Positions 39,335 through 47,769 of a DNA stretch of 64,000 nt are shown piece by piece (position 1 is the first letter of the stretch; every line of letters begins with the position of its first letter). Origin of the DNA: Paraglaciecola marina. GTDB taxonomy: Bacteria; Pseudomonadota; Gammaproteobacteria; Enterobacterales; Alteromonadaceae. A program made the translations under genes and the position numbers. The stretch covers positions 215,078-279,077 of the forward strand of contig NZ_ML178720.1 of assembly GCF_004360155.1 (NCBI RefSeq). The letters run 5' to 3'. Below the pieces are notes generated by a model. That model had not been told where the DNA came from. It did not search any database and saw only the letters and a list, made by a program, of their open reading frames with translations.

Positions 39335-39634
39335 TCACCTTCGCCTTTCTATTGCTGGTATATCAAAGTAATCATCTGGTGAGAGTGCTTTTAGTTTGGC
39401 TTGGGATTGTTTACGTTCAGTTCGCACTGCTAGGGTTTCGCCAAACACTTCTAGATGGGCTTTTTCCATTAACTCTGAACACTCTACACGGTCAAGAACC
39501 CCTAGCATTTCACCTGCTAATAAGACTCCTTCAACTCTATGCTTTTGCTTGGTATCTGGCTTGCCCTGCCTAGTTAAATTAAACACCTGCTTTAATTGCG
39601 ACTCGCAAAAAGCAACAAACTCTATTTTATCCAT
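39335..39634 (-). CDS. Hypothetical protein, about 99 residues
   Basis: The ATG at 39634 (MDKIEFVAFCESQ) has an AGGTGG ribosome site. The protein is mostly helical and charged, with a central EGVLLAGEMLGVLDRVECSELMEKAHLEVFG and a C-terminus YFDIPAIERRR. No signal peptide or membrane segment. I do not recognise a family. It is isolated between the NYN gene and a secreted protein. Confidence 0.6.
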   Translation of the reverse strand: MDKIEFVAFCESQLKQVFNLTRQGKPDTKQKHRVEGVLLAGEMLGVLDRVECSELMEKAHLEVFGETLAVRTERKQSQAKLKALSPDDYFDIPAIERRR

Positions 39635-39709
39635 TCTTTCCACCTAATCATCCTACTCAAAATAACGTTTATATTTGAACTACCTTAAAGCATACAGATA
39701 ACAACTCAA

Positions 39710-40210
39710 TCAAGGTTCCAATAAAGGCTTTAAGGTTTGAGTGCTTGCGTCCCATCTTGCATTAAAACGTTTGAGTTCGTGCTTTCTGAGCTTGGCACAT
39801 TTTACGAAAACGCTCATATCACTCCTGTTCTCCATGCATTTTGTGGGTTCAATAAAATATTGTTGCCATGCCGCTTTCTTTTTACCTTTAAAGTTAACAT
39901 AACTTGAAACCGTAACGCTTTTCATAGCTGTGCTTTTAGTTTTTGTTTTAAAGTCGGGTAAATTAGTTATGTTTATATTATTAGTGACTTTAGAGTTAGA
40001 TTTTTTAGATTGTGCAGGCTCTACTTGCCGTAAACAGACTAGATAATCTTCTTTTGCTTCGCGATGTTTGTTGCGGGCACGCTCTGTGACTTTATATTTA
40101 AGTTGGCTATTCCAATGGTCAACTTGTTGCTTTTCTTGCTTACATTTATCTTGGCTATGGGCAAGGCTGCTGAAAATAAAAATCACCATACAAAAACCTA
40201 ATAATTTCAT
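39710..40210 (-). CDS. Secreted hypothetical protein
   Basis: 166 residues with a signal peptide (1-19, ending LAHS). Two cysteine-containing segments (DKCKQEKQQVDHW, DYLVCLRQVE; then TKCMEN and VKCAKLRKHELKRF) flank a low-complexity middle rich in Ser, Lys, Thr and Asn. Four cysteines suggest two disulfides in the periplasm. Family unknown. It has its own short 5' region and stands alone. Confidence 0.6.
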   Translation of the reverse strand: MKLLGFCMVIFIFSSLAHSQDKCKQEKQQVDHWNSQLKYKVTERARNKHREAKEDYLVCLRQVEPAQSKKSNSKVTNNINITNLPDFKTKTKSTAMKSVTVSSYVNFKGKKKAAWQQYFIEPTKCMENRSDMSVFVKCAKLRKHELKRFNARWDASTQTLKPLLEP

Positions 40211-40439
40211 ATTGTCAACTCCATTTGGTGGTGCTTATTGTGTCAGCTCTTTAAGCAAAAGATTCAACCTAGGTTAGTTCATTGTTGCTTTTTACACCTT
40301 ACCAATATGCAGTATAGACGAGCTTTTTTTACCCTTGGATGCCATCGAATGTTATAAAATGAATAGTCAAAAAAAATCTAACCGATATTGCTGTAAAGTA
40401 GTCAGATAATTAAAATTTACTTAAGGCGGTAACCGTTTA

Positions 40440-41108
40440 TTACGCAACTGTAACTGGGTGAAATTGCTTTATGATCTTAATAGCGGCATTAGCAGCACCG
40501 AAGCCGTTATCAATATTTACCGTGAGTATACCCGGTGAGCATGAGGCTAAGGCGCTAGTTAATGCGGCTTGGCCACCAGCCGAAACCCCATAACCCACAG
40601 ATGTGGGTACGGCGATAACTGGCATATCTACCAATCCAGACAGCACACTGAATAACGCCCCTTCCATTCCAGCAAGGGCAATAACAATCTTATGTTGTTT
40701 GATATCGTCTAACTTCTCAATTAATCGCCATAGCCCGGCAACCCCTAGGTCTGCATAAATTGGTGCACAGTAACCATTAAACGCTAAAGTACGCTGAGCT
40801 TCTTTGGCAATAGCTAAGTCTGATGTGCCGGCAGAGACGATACATACATCTGACGACTCTTCTTTTGGCTTTACAAAGTTTAAAATGGCGGTGCGTGAGG
40901 CTTGATCGTAATCTAATTTTTCTTGAAAGGAGCTAGGCAACACTTGCCACTGCTCAGTGGTCATCCGAGTGAATAACACTGATGATTTCTGCATCATGTT
41001 GTATTCAATAATGGCAGCTAAATCTGCGTCGCTCTTACTATTACAAAAAACCGCTTCGGCAATGCCTGTTCTTGATTTTCTGTCTTTATCCCAAACGAAA
41101 CTATCCAT
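40440..41108 (-). CDS. larB: LarB, first enzyme of nickel-pincer cofactor synthesis
   Basis: About 222 residues from ATG at 41108, which has a GGAG ribosome site inside the larE 3' end (8-bp overlap). The C-terminal half is PurE-like (IVSAGTSDLAIAKEAQRTL, YADLGVAGLWRL, ALAGMEGALFSVLSGLVDMPVIAVPTS). LarB carboxylates the nicotinate ring of NaAD and releases AMP, giving pyridinium-3,5-biscarboxylate mononucleotide. A longer frame to 41174 overlaps larE by 74 bp and is less likely. Confidence 0.92.
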   Translation of the reverse strand: MDSFVWDKDRKSRTGIAEAVFCNSKSDADLAAIIEYNMMQKSSVLFTRMTTEQWQVLPSSFQEKLDYDQASRTAILNFVKPKEESSDVCIVSAGTSDLAIAKEAQRTLAFNGYCAPIYADLGVAGLWRLIEKLDDIKQHKIVIALAGMEGALFSVLSGLVDMPVIAVPTSVGYGVSAGGQAALTSALASCSPGILTVNIDNGFGAANAAIKIIKQFHPVTVA

Positions 41109-41898
41109 GGGTGACTCCATTAATAAAAGCCGAGCCTTTTTGATAGCTGCGAATACCTGAGAAAACCCTACCATCTTGGGCGCATAAAGTAGCTAGGCGA
41201 TCAGATAGCTGCTCGAGAACTTCGCTGTCTGGCATGGTGTCAATTTCTAGGTAAGTACCTTGCTGAGTGATGCGGCAACGAACGTTCTTCACCTCTGGTA
41301 AAGCTTGGCGGGTGGACTCTTCGACTTGATTAATAAAGCCTAAGTCGCCTGCATCAATTTTAATACCGGTTTCTACCCTACTGGCTAAACAGGGCTGGGC
41401 TGGCAGAGCGTGAATATCTGATAAGCCGTAAAACTTGGCAATAGCATAAATGTCTGACTTATTTATGTTTGTTGCAACATAAGGATGTTGTACGTTTTGC
41501 TCTTTTGCGGCTTCAAGGCCTGGTCTGTAATCATCTAAATCATCAAGGTTTGTCCCTGAAAAAACCATACCTTGGCTACATTCAGCGATTCTTGTGTACA
41601 GGTTGCTTTTGCAGTAATAGCAACGATTTACAGGGTTGTTAAGGTAGTTATCATCATCAAACTCTCCGGCGTTGATTACCTCTAAATCCCAACTGTAGAC
41701 CTGTGCGTAGTGCTTTACCCTTTGAAACGCAGCTTGGGGTACGGCGGGGGAAAACGCATGTACAGATTTGACCTTTGCCTTAGAAAAACGATTCGCAAGG
41801 TAGGCTAACAACATGCTATCTATTCCGCCACTTACGGCGATGGAAAAAGATTCAAATTGATCGAAATAGGTTGTGAGTTTGTCTACTTTTAGCTGCAT
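41101..41898 (-). CDS. larE: LarE, sulfur insertase of nickel-pincer cofactor synthesis
   Basis: 265 residues with the PP-loop SGGIDS at 23-28 and Cys93, Cys96 (RCYYCKSNL) and Cys170 (QPCLASR). LarE adenylates the biscarboxylate precursor and converts its carboxylates to thioacids. The three-cysteine pattern resembles the Fe-S cluster-dependent LarE described from Thermotoga rather than the Lactobacillus enzyme, which sacrifices a single cysteine. It lies between larC and larB with short spacing. Confidence 0.92.
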   Translation of the reverse strand: MQLKVDKLTTYFDQFESFSIAVSGGIDSMLLAYLANRFSKAKVKSVHAFSPAVPQAAFQRVKHYAQVYSWDLEVINAGEFDDDNYLNNPVNRCYYCKSNLYTRIAECSQGMVFSGTNLDDLDDYRPGLEAAKEQNVQHPYVATNINKSDIYAIAKFYGLSDIHALPAQPCLASRVETGIKIDAGDLGFINQVEESTRQALPEVKNVRCRITQQGTYLEIDTMPDSEVLEQLSDRLATLCAQDGRVFSGIRSYQKGSAFINGVTHG

Positions 41899-41917
41899 TA
41901 ATTTTACTACCTCTAAT

Positions 41918-43192
41918 CTAAGACAATTCTGTCTTGTATTTATGCATGCGCCGCTCGTGCAAACTAGCTAAAGAGATCAACTCATCATGTTCAATTTTTT
42001 TGGTATCGGTTTGATTAGGACGACTCACACGTTTAAATGACTGCCCTGCATCGCTCACTAGCTCACGCTTTAGCATAGCTCTGGTTTCAAAACGATAACG
42101 TAAACCTATGGTTGTGGTTTGAATAAAACAATAATCGATAACATCTTGATAATGCTTGCAATTTGCCATTATTCTTAGAGACTCCATGGCGCGATTTTTT
42201 TTGCCTCTCACTGTGTGTACCACTACATCAATTACCCCTTGATGCTTTCGAAGTAAATCGACAGATAGTCCTAGCTCTTCACCTGTCATATCGTCAACAT
42301 CAAACTCAATGACTACTAGTGTGTCTTGTTCTTTATTATCACTGTGACAATCGAATGCCAAGCCTCTTAAAATATTCGGCATACCCGGGAAGACTTTGCT
42401 ACCTAGCCCATAACCCGTTGCTTGCAGACTTCCTTGGGGTTTTACAGTTAAGACTTTTTTATCTGATAAATAACGCAAAATAGCAGCTCCAGTTGGCGTT
42501 ATTCGTTCCCCTTGAATAGCATCGTCAAAAAACTCAAAATCTATCAATATTTCTGCGGTTGCTGGGGCAGGCACAGGGATTAACCCATGTTGCGTATTCA
42601 CCAAACCGCCCCCTAATGGCAGTTTAGAAGTACTCCAAGTACAGGTTGCTAGGGCATCTAATATTACTGCACTAGCGACGACATCCATCAAGGAGTCCCA
42701 GTCTGCCAGTTCATGAAAGTGAACCTCGTCTAAGGATTTAGCATGTATTTTTGCCTCTGCTTTGGCAATGATAGTCAGTAAATCGATGGCTACTTGTATG
42801 ACTTCTTTACTTAACCCACTGTTTTTTAGTAATTCACATAAGTAAATATAAGTGGTGTGTTTATGTCCGTGAAAAGCATCTGACGCTTGGTGGTGGCTAT
42901 AGTGATGATCGTGATGATGCCCAGCATCATGGTCGTGAGAATGGGTATGCTCTTTAGCATCACTTGAAGCGCTAACTTGCTGCGCCTGCAGTCTAAAGCG
43001 TTTACCGCTAATGCCAGAATTTACTCCCTCAAACAGCTCAGCTTGCCCAGCTTCATCGGGCAATACAGAGGCTACCGACGCTAGCACTGGCGGTATTAAA
43101 TCATCAAACATATCTAACATGGCCGATATAAACATATCACCGGCAATGCCACCTACTATATCTAGATGAATATGTGCGTTTTCAGTCTTCAT
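41918..43192 (-). CDS. larC: LarC, nickel insertase of pincer cofactor synthesis
   Basis: 424 residues, beginning HIHLDIVGGIAGDMFISAMLD, with HFHELADWDSLMDVVASAVILDAL and the C-terminal TTIGLRYRFETRAMLKRE. LarC installs Ni in a CTP-dependent step, completing the NPN cofactor. Residues 82-112 form a histidine-rich loop (HTHSHDHDAGHHHDHHYSHH) suited to nickel storage. Unlike Lactobacillus, where larC1 and larC2 are joined by frameshifting, this is one uninterrupted gene. Confidence 0.93.
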   Translation of the reverse strand: MKTENAHIHLDIVGGIAGDMFISAMLDMFDDLIPPVLASVASVLPDEAGQAELFEGVNSGISGKRFRLQAQQVSASSDAKEHTHSHDHDAGHHHDHHYSHHQASDAFHGHKHTTYIYLCELLKNSGLSKEVIQVAIDLLTIIAKAEAKIHAKSLDEVHFHELADWDSLMDVVASAVILDALATCTWSTSKLPLGGGLVNTQHGLIPVPAPATAEILIDFEFFDDAIQGERITPTGAAILRYLSDKKVLTVKPQGSLQATGYGLGSKVFPGMPNILRGLAFDCHSDNKEQDTLVVIEFDVDDMTGEELGLSVDLLRKHQGVIDVVVHTVRGKKNRAMESLRIMANCKHYQDVIDYCFIQTTTIGLRYRFETRAMLKRELVSDAGQSFKRVSRPNQTDTKKIEHDELISLASLHERRMHKYKTELS

Positions 43193-43239
43193 AGGTATGA
43201 ATTAGCCTTTAATTAGCAAAATAAAATAGCAGTAACACA

Positions 43240-44526
43240 CTAGCTATTAAAGGTTTCTTCTGTTGCCCACAAACCTAAAGCAGGATTGCTAACATAGAAA
43301 ACTTCTTCGCCATCATCTAAGGTATTCCAGCCATTTTTGAGATTTTCGATTGGGTAACGCTTTACCATTTCATCATAATGACAGTATTGATAATTAACCG
43401 ACTCTACCTCTTGTTGCGTTAACCCATCACCTGGGCAATACGTCACTTTAAAACGGTTGTTGGTGGTACCGTGAATTAAATGGGCTGCAGCAGACAAGTT
43501 ACTGGCAAGTTCGGGATTTTGCTGCACGGCTTCTAGGGTTTCATCTGTGGTTTTGTAACCATAAGTTCTTATTAGCTTATCTATCGCTAAGTCTTCACCA
43601 AAACGATGTAAAGCTGGTGCTAATACGATTAACTCGCCGTCATCGGCCATGGCCATACGAGTACGGTAAATAGCCTTGTTACCTAACCAGGTGGTTTTAA
43701 ACTCCGCAGGCTCTAAAAATACGATAGCTTTTTTAATAGGTTTAGATAGCAGGTTTAAGTTTAGTTTTTGACTAAGCTCACAAGCGGCTTCATAGGTTTC
43801 ATTTTGGTTACCACAATACACACCTTGCAGCGCTAACTTGTCATCATTTTTACCCAATACAGTTAAAATAAACTCAATGGGTAAGTGCCGTAAAAATGTA
43901 TCAAAGCCTTCGTTTAAGGCTTTTCTTACTGGGGTAGAGGTGCGCCCCATAATTCGTTCCATACCATACACAGCACCCAAATAATGGGACTTATGGATAG
44001 TGTCTTGGCCACCTACACCCACTAAAATATTTTTAGTGTAGTTAGCCATTCCAATCACTTCATGGGGGACAATTTGCCCTACAGATATAATCAAATCCCA
44101 GGTACCGTCTAGTAATAATTTGTTTACCGCCACTTCCATGGTGCAATCTAACTTACCTTCAGACAATTCGCCTATACGCTCCTTTGAGATCTCCCCAAGC
44201 ACTTCTACGTCTGTGCGCCAAAAGTGGGGTAAAAATCTGTCTTTGGGAATATCTGCGCCAAACATGCTGTCAATTTCGCCGTTCGACATAGGTTCGTGAG
44301 TGCCAAGAGCCGGCAAAAAGAAAATCTCTGCTTGGTCTTTTAATTGTTCATAAAGGTAACTTGAGATAAATCCAGCTTTTGAATAAAAACGCGTAATATC
44401 TGGGGGTAAAATTAGAATTTTTTTAGCATCACTAGCTTTTTGAGCAATAAAATTATCAATAATCTGCCTTAAATCATCGTCAGAAATTGTTTGCTCTGTA
44501 TCAACATGGTGAATTGGGTAGCTCAT
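43240..44526 (-). CDS. LarA-superfamily nickel-pincer hydroxyacid racemase/epimerase
   Basis: 428 residues of the lactate-racemase superfamily. Comparison by spacing with Lactobacillus LarA gives Asp43/Arg46 (PPDITRF), His77 (LGTHEP), His155 (VPHEV), cofactor-binding Lys165 (YTKN, ten residues after His155 as His174/Lys184) and nickel ligand His181 (16 after the lysine, as His200). It therefore looks catalytically competent. Sequence is otherwise divergent, and its start overlaps the stop of the gluconokinase gene. I infer an aldonate C2-epimerase (gluconate/mannonate) rather than lactate racemase; members acting on gluconate are reported in this superfamily. Confidence 0.85.
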   Translation of the reverse strand: MSYPIHHVDTEQTISDDDLRQIIDNFIAQKASDAKKILILPPDITRFYSKAGFISSYLYEQLKDQAEIFFLPALGTHEPMSNGEIDSMFGADIPKDRFLPHFWRTDVEVLGEISKERIGELSEGKLDCTMEVAVNKLLLDGTWDLIISVGQIVPHEVIGMANYTKNILVGVGGQDTIHKSHYLGAVYGMERIMGRTSTPVRKALNEGFDTFLRHLPIEFILTVLGKNDDKLALQGVYCGNQNETYEAACELSQKLNLNLLSKPIKKAIVFLEPAEFKTTWLGNKAIYRTRMAMADDGELIVLAPALHRFGEDLAIDKLIRTYGYKTTDETLEAVQQNPELASNLSAAAHLIHGTTNNRFKVTYCPGDGLTQQEVESVNYQYCHYDEMVKRYPIENLKNGWNTLDDGEEVFYVSNPALGLWATEETFNS

Positions 44527-45008
44527 TTTTGTACTGCCTTTAAAATTTGCGAAATAATCTCATCAACTGTGTTTTTCAATAACACGGTAATAGCATCTTG
44601 TGGTGGCTCTAAGGTATTCAATTGACTATCTAATAAGGATTCAGGCATGAAGTGGTTATCTCTTCTTTTCATGCGAGCAGTTAAGGTAGCCTTATCACCT
44701 TTCAAATAAACAAAGCGCACTGTGTTTTCTGTAGTTGATGACAAAATATCACGGTAGCTTTGCTTTAACGCAGAACAAGCTAACACCGCGCCACCAGCAG
44801 ACTCCCAATCGACAATATTATTAGCAAGTAAGCTTAACCAGGGTTTACGATCATCATCTGTAAGAGGGGTGCCGCTCGCCATTTTGGCAACACTCTCTGG
44901 AAAGTGAAAATCATCAGCATCATAAAATGGTAAAGACAGTTGCTCAGCCAACTCTTTTCCTATGGTTGATTTTCCACAACCACTTACACCCATCACAATA
45001 TAAATCAT
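44523..45008 (-). CDS. gntK: Gluconokinase
   Basis: 161 residues, full length for the GntK/IdnK family. P-loop MGVSGCGKSTIG, DADDFHFPESVAKMASGTPLTDDDRKPWL and ACSALKQSYRD are all diagnostic. It phosphorylates D-gluconate to 6-phosphogluconate for the Entner-Doudoroff or pentose-phosphate pathway. The 4-bp overlap with the LarA-type gene ties the epimerase to gluconate. No gluconate permease is adjacent. Confidence 0.95.
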   Translation of the reverse strand: MIYIVMGVSGCGKSTIGKELAEQLSLPFYDADDFHFPESVAKMASGTPLTDDDRKPWLSLLANNIVDWESAGGAVLACSALKQSYRDILSSTTENTVRFVYLKGDKATLTARMKRRDNHFMPESLLDSQLNTLEPPQDAITVLLKNTVDEIISQILKAVQK

Positions 45009-45118
45009 AAAAAAACTCTATACACCTAAAATCAAATCGAAATATAACTAGCTAAAGGGATACCTAATAATACTCCGATTTATGTCTATTATCTCAAATC
45101 GTTAATACTCTCTTTTTC

Positions 45119-45150
45119 AAAAAAGAGACTCTAGGAGCCTTTCCCAGAGT
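45119..45150 (-). terminator. Possible terminator between the Gfo/Nramp operon and gntK-lar operon
   Basis: On the minus strand ACTCTGGG and CCTAGAGT pair with one mismatch (45150-45128), followed by CTCTTTTTTG. It lies about 118 bp after the oxidoreductase stop and 110 bp before gntK, suggesting that gntK-lar has its own promoter. Confidence 0.5.
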
Positions 45151-45267
45151 TTCACAGTAAAAGGAACATGTTACTCAGATATTAAAGTGCTAAATGCCAA
45201 AGAAATACTGCCAAGAACAGTTGCAGTATAACTACTCACTATTTGAAATTATGTAAAAACATATTAT

Positions 45268-46365
45268 TTATGAATTCTCGTCAGCAACTTTTTGTGCTTT
45301 TAAACTTAACTCAGCAGCTTTAAACACATGCTCTTGAGTCATTGCGTAATCAGTCCGATTCATAACATCCAAAATTAAATGGCCAAAGTACGGAAAGGTA
45401 CTCTCTCCTAAACAGTCGATTTCTATTTCTTCTATTTTATTAGTTAAGAATACCTTTGAGGCTGGGGCTAATCGCGCAACGTCGTTATATTTACGGCATT
45501 CAATATTGCCTTCTGTTCCCATAATAAACGTTCTACCATCCCCCCAGGTAGCTTGCCCATCAGGTGTAAACCAATCAACTCGAGAATAAAAAGAGGTACC
45601 ATTTTTGCCAATCAATGACATTTCTCCAAAGTCTTCTAATCCAACCTTATCTGGGTTATTTAAGTTTGCCACCCTAGCAAAGTTAACCCTAGCGTCTGTC
45701 TCTCCACTGTAAGTCAAAAACTGCTCAACTTGGTGGGACCCTATGTCAGTTAAAATTCCACCATAACTGTTTTTATCAAAAAACCAATCTGGTCGTGTTG
45801 GTTTGGCAAGCCGGTGAGGGGCCAAGTTGATAACCTGTAATACTTTTCCTATTTTACCTTGGCTTATTAACTCTCCAGCCATCCAAGCTGCTTCGTTATG
45901 CAATCTTTCTGCGTAGTAAACTGCATATATTTGGTTAGTCGACTGCACCACTTTCTTAACTTTTTCTAGTTGTTCTAAGGTGGTGAACGGAGATTTATCG
46001 GTAAAGTAATCTTTTCCAGAAGCCATGACTTGAATACCAATATCTGCCCGCAAATTAGGTATCGCGGCACTTACTACAATCTTGGTATCTGAATCATCGA
46101 TTATATTAGAGAAGCTTTCTACGACTGTGACTTGAGGGTACTTAGCGCAAAATACCTCTCGCTTAGCTAAGTCTGGTTCAAACACATATTTTAAGGTAGC
46201 ACCAGCTTGCAATAACCCATTGGTTTGCCCGTAAATATGTCCATGGTCTAAAAAAGCAACAGAAAATATACATTCATTGGGCTTGACCACCTGCTGAGCT
46301 TTACCCATAGGGGCATAGTTTGCACCATCTTTAATGTTTACTGAGGTGTTAGCTTGTCCTTTCAT
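45268..46365 (-). CDS. Gfo/Idh/MocA-family oxidoreductase (atypical N-terminus)
   Basis: 365 residues. The Gfo/Idh/MocA fold is visible in KDYFTDKSPFTTLEQLEKV (the equivalent of the usual EKP motif region), GILTDIGSHQVEQFL and GTEGNIECR. The usual GxGxxG nucleotide loop is replaced by VAFLDHGHIYGQ, so cofactor use may differ from classical members. It is third in the operon Gfo-transporter-Gfo, 3 bp after the transporter gene, and probably acts on a sugar or sugar acid. Confidence 0.8.
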   Translation of the reverse strand: MKGQANTSVNIKDGANYAPMGKAQQVVKPNECIFSVAFLDHGHIYGQTNGLLQAGATLKYVFEPDLAKREVFCAKYPQVTVVESFSNIIDDSDTKIVVSAAIPNLRADIGIQVMASGKDYFTDKSPFTTLEQLEKVKKVVQSTNQIYAVYYAERLHNEAAWMAGELISQGKIGKVLQVINLAPHRLAKPTRPDWFFDKNSYGGILTDIGSHQVEQFLTYSGETDARVNFARVANLNNPDKVGLEDFGEMSLIGKNGTSFYSRVDWFTPDGQATWGDGRTFIMGTEGNIECRKYNDVARLAPASKVFLTNKIEEIEIDCLGESTFPYFGHLILDVMNRTDYAMTQEHVFKAAELSLKAQKVADENS

Positions 46366-46368
46366 TAT

Positions 46369-47769
46369 TTACCCCATTTGAATATAAGCTGAGTACACTA
46401 CACTACTCAATACAGTTAAAATGCACAGTGCCATAGCAGCATTAAAGGCATATCGATTTATACCCGTTGGCATAGCTGTTCCCATATATTCTTTATTGTT
46501 ATGCAAAATAGCCCAGCCAATGTAAGCGATTGGCAGTAAAAAACCACATATCGCAGAGGTAGGCAGTACGACATACGCACCCATAGAAGCCCAAACAAAA
46601 ACGCCTAGTACAGCTGGAGTTGGAGCCAGTAATGCTAACTTGTATTTTAAGCTACCTTCACTCCACTTAAACATTGCAGCGGCTGCAGAGCCACAACACA
46701 ACATATGCATAACTAAAGATCCTACAGCCATACCTAAAATACCGAACGCAAAAATTAAGCGACTAGTGACTTCATCTAAACCAGCTGACATAAACATTTT
46801 TCCAGCCTGTGTGGGGCTCAACTTCCCCTGAATATCCATCTCAGAGCCAAAAAAAGCTCCTGCAGCAGCGATACTTATTAAGCTAGTCACAAGAATGTAA
46901 GGCAGCACTAACCCCATACCTATATCATAACGAGATAACTCAACATGACTAGGACCCCACCTTTTGTGTAATAAGGTAAAGCCATAAATAAAGGTCATAT
47001 TAATTCCCACTGCGCTACCTAGTGCAGCCATCATGGTGGTTACACCTTCTGTCGTGTTTGGCAAGGAACTCGGAATATAGCCAGCTAACACCGCTGCCCA
47101 TGCAATTTTCCCTTCGAGTGAAGCACTAATCACAACCCAAGCAAATGCGAGGATAATTAAGCCACTTAACCATTTAATACCTGTTTCAAATATCACTACG
47201 GCATTAACCTTAGAGTTAGCTTTGTTGCTTACTTGATTACCGTATTGCCAAGCGGTATAGGCGCAAAATGCCCATATTCCTATAGCCAAAACTAAAAGAT
47301 ATATATTTCGTGATAGGCTAGCGCTGTCTCCCATAGAAAATCCGGTAGATACCACTATTATCTCTTCTACCATTGCTGCGCTCAGAGGGTAATGGGCAAA
47401 TCCCCAAATGATGCTAGATAAAAATGCAGCTATTGCCCACGCCCAAGCCAATGGCGCATTAACATATCGCTTCATAGATTCAAAAGGAGAGCATTGGCTG
47501 TTTAAAGTTTGATGGGATAAAGCAAATAACATAATGCAACCAATTAACATGGATATAGGCTGCACCCACAAAAATTCATAACCAAACAAGGCACCTATTG
47601 TAAGCGATGTTACCGCACTTCCTCCGCCTAGGGTCATGGCCCCTTGTAACCAGCCAGGGCCACTTAATGCTAAGTATTTTGGCAGTCGCTTATACCAAGG
47701 CTGTAACGCTAAATTCTTTAAGTATACTATTTGGAGATTTATCTTTTCGTCATCGATTTCTGAGCTCAT
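46369..47769 (-). CDS. Nramp-fold transporter lacking the metal-binding motifs
   Basis: 466 residues, about 11-12 membrane helices. The first helix begins like Nramp (LSGPGWLQGAMTLGGGSA, 36-52) but the metal-binding DPGN is replaced by TLGGGS. The sixth-helix MPH motif is also absent (AVGINMTFIYGFTLLHKR, 253-270). The protein thus belongs to the Nramp superfamily but probably does not carry divalent metals in the usual way. It sits between two sugar-type oxidoreductase genes (4-bp overlap upstream, 3-bp gap downstream), which suggests an organic substrate. Confidence 0.75.
   Translation of the reverse strand: MSSEIDDEKINLQIVYLKNLALQPWYKRLPKYLALSGPGWLQGAMTLGGGSAVTSLTIGALFGYEFLWVQPISMLIGCIMLFALSHQTLNSQCSPFESMKRYVNAPLAWAWAIAAFLSSIIWGFAHYPLSAAMVEEIIVVSTGFSMGDSASLSRNIYLLVLAIGIWAFCAYTAWQYGNQVSNKANSKVNAVVIFETGIKWLSGLIILAFAWVVISASLEGKIAWAAVLAGYIPSSLPNTTEGVTTMMAALGSAVGINMTFIYGFTLLHKRWGPSHVELSRYDIGMGLVLPYILVTSLISIAAAGAFFGSEMDIQGKLSPTQAGKMFMSAGLDEVTSRLIFAFGILGMAVGSLVMHMLCCGSAAAAMFKWSEGSLKYKLALLAPTPAVLGVFVWASMGAYVVLPTSAICGFLLPIAYIGWAILHNNKEYMGTAMPTGINRYAFNAAMALCILTVLSSVVYSAYIQMG

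Noticed and set aside
43240-44526. Naming the LarA homologue lactate racemase (larA)
   Set aside because: Genomic context (gluconokinase, uronate genes) and divergence argue for another hydroxyacid; the symbol is left empty.
46369-47769. Nramp-like protein as the nickel importer for LarA
   Set aside because: Attractive by position, but both hallmark metal-binding motifs (DPGN, MPH) are replaced, so I do not call it a metal transporter.
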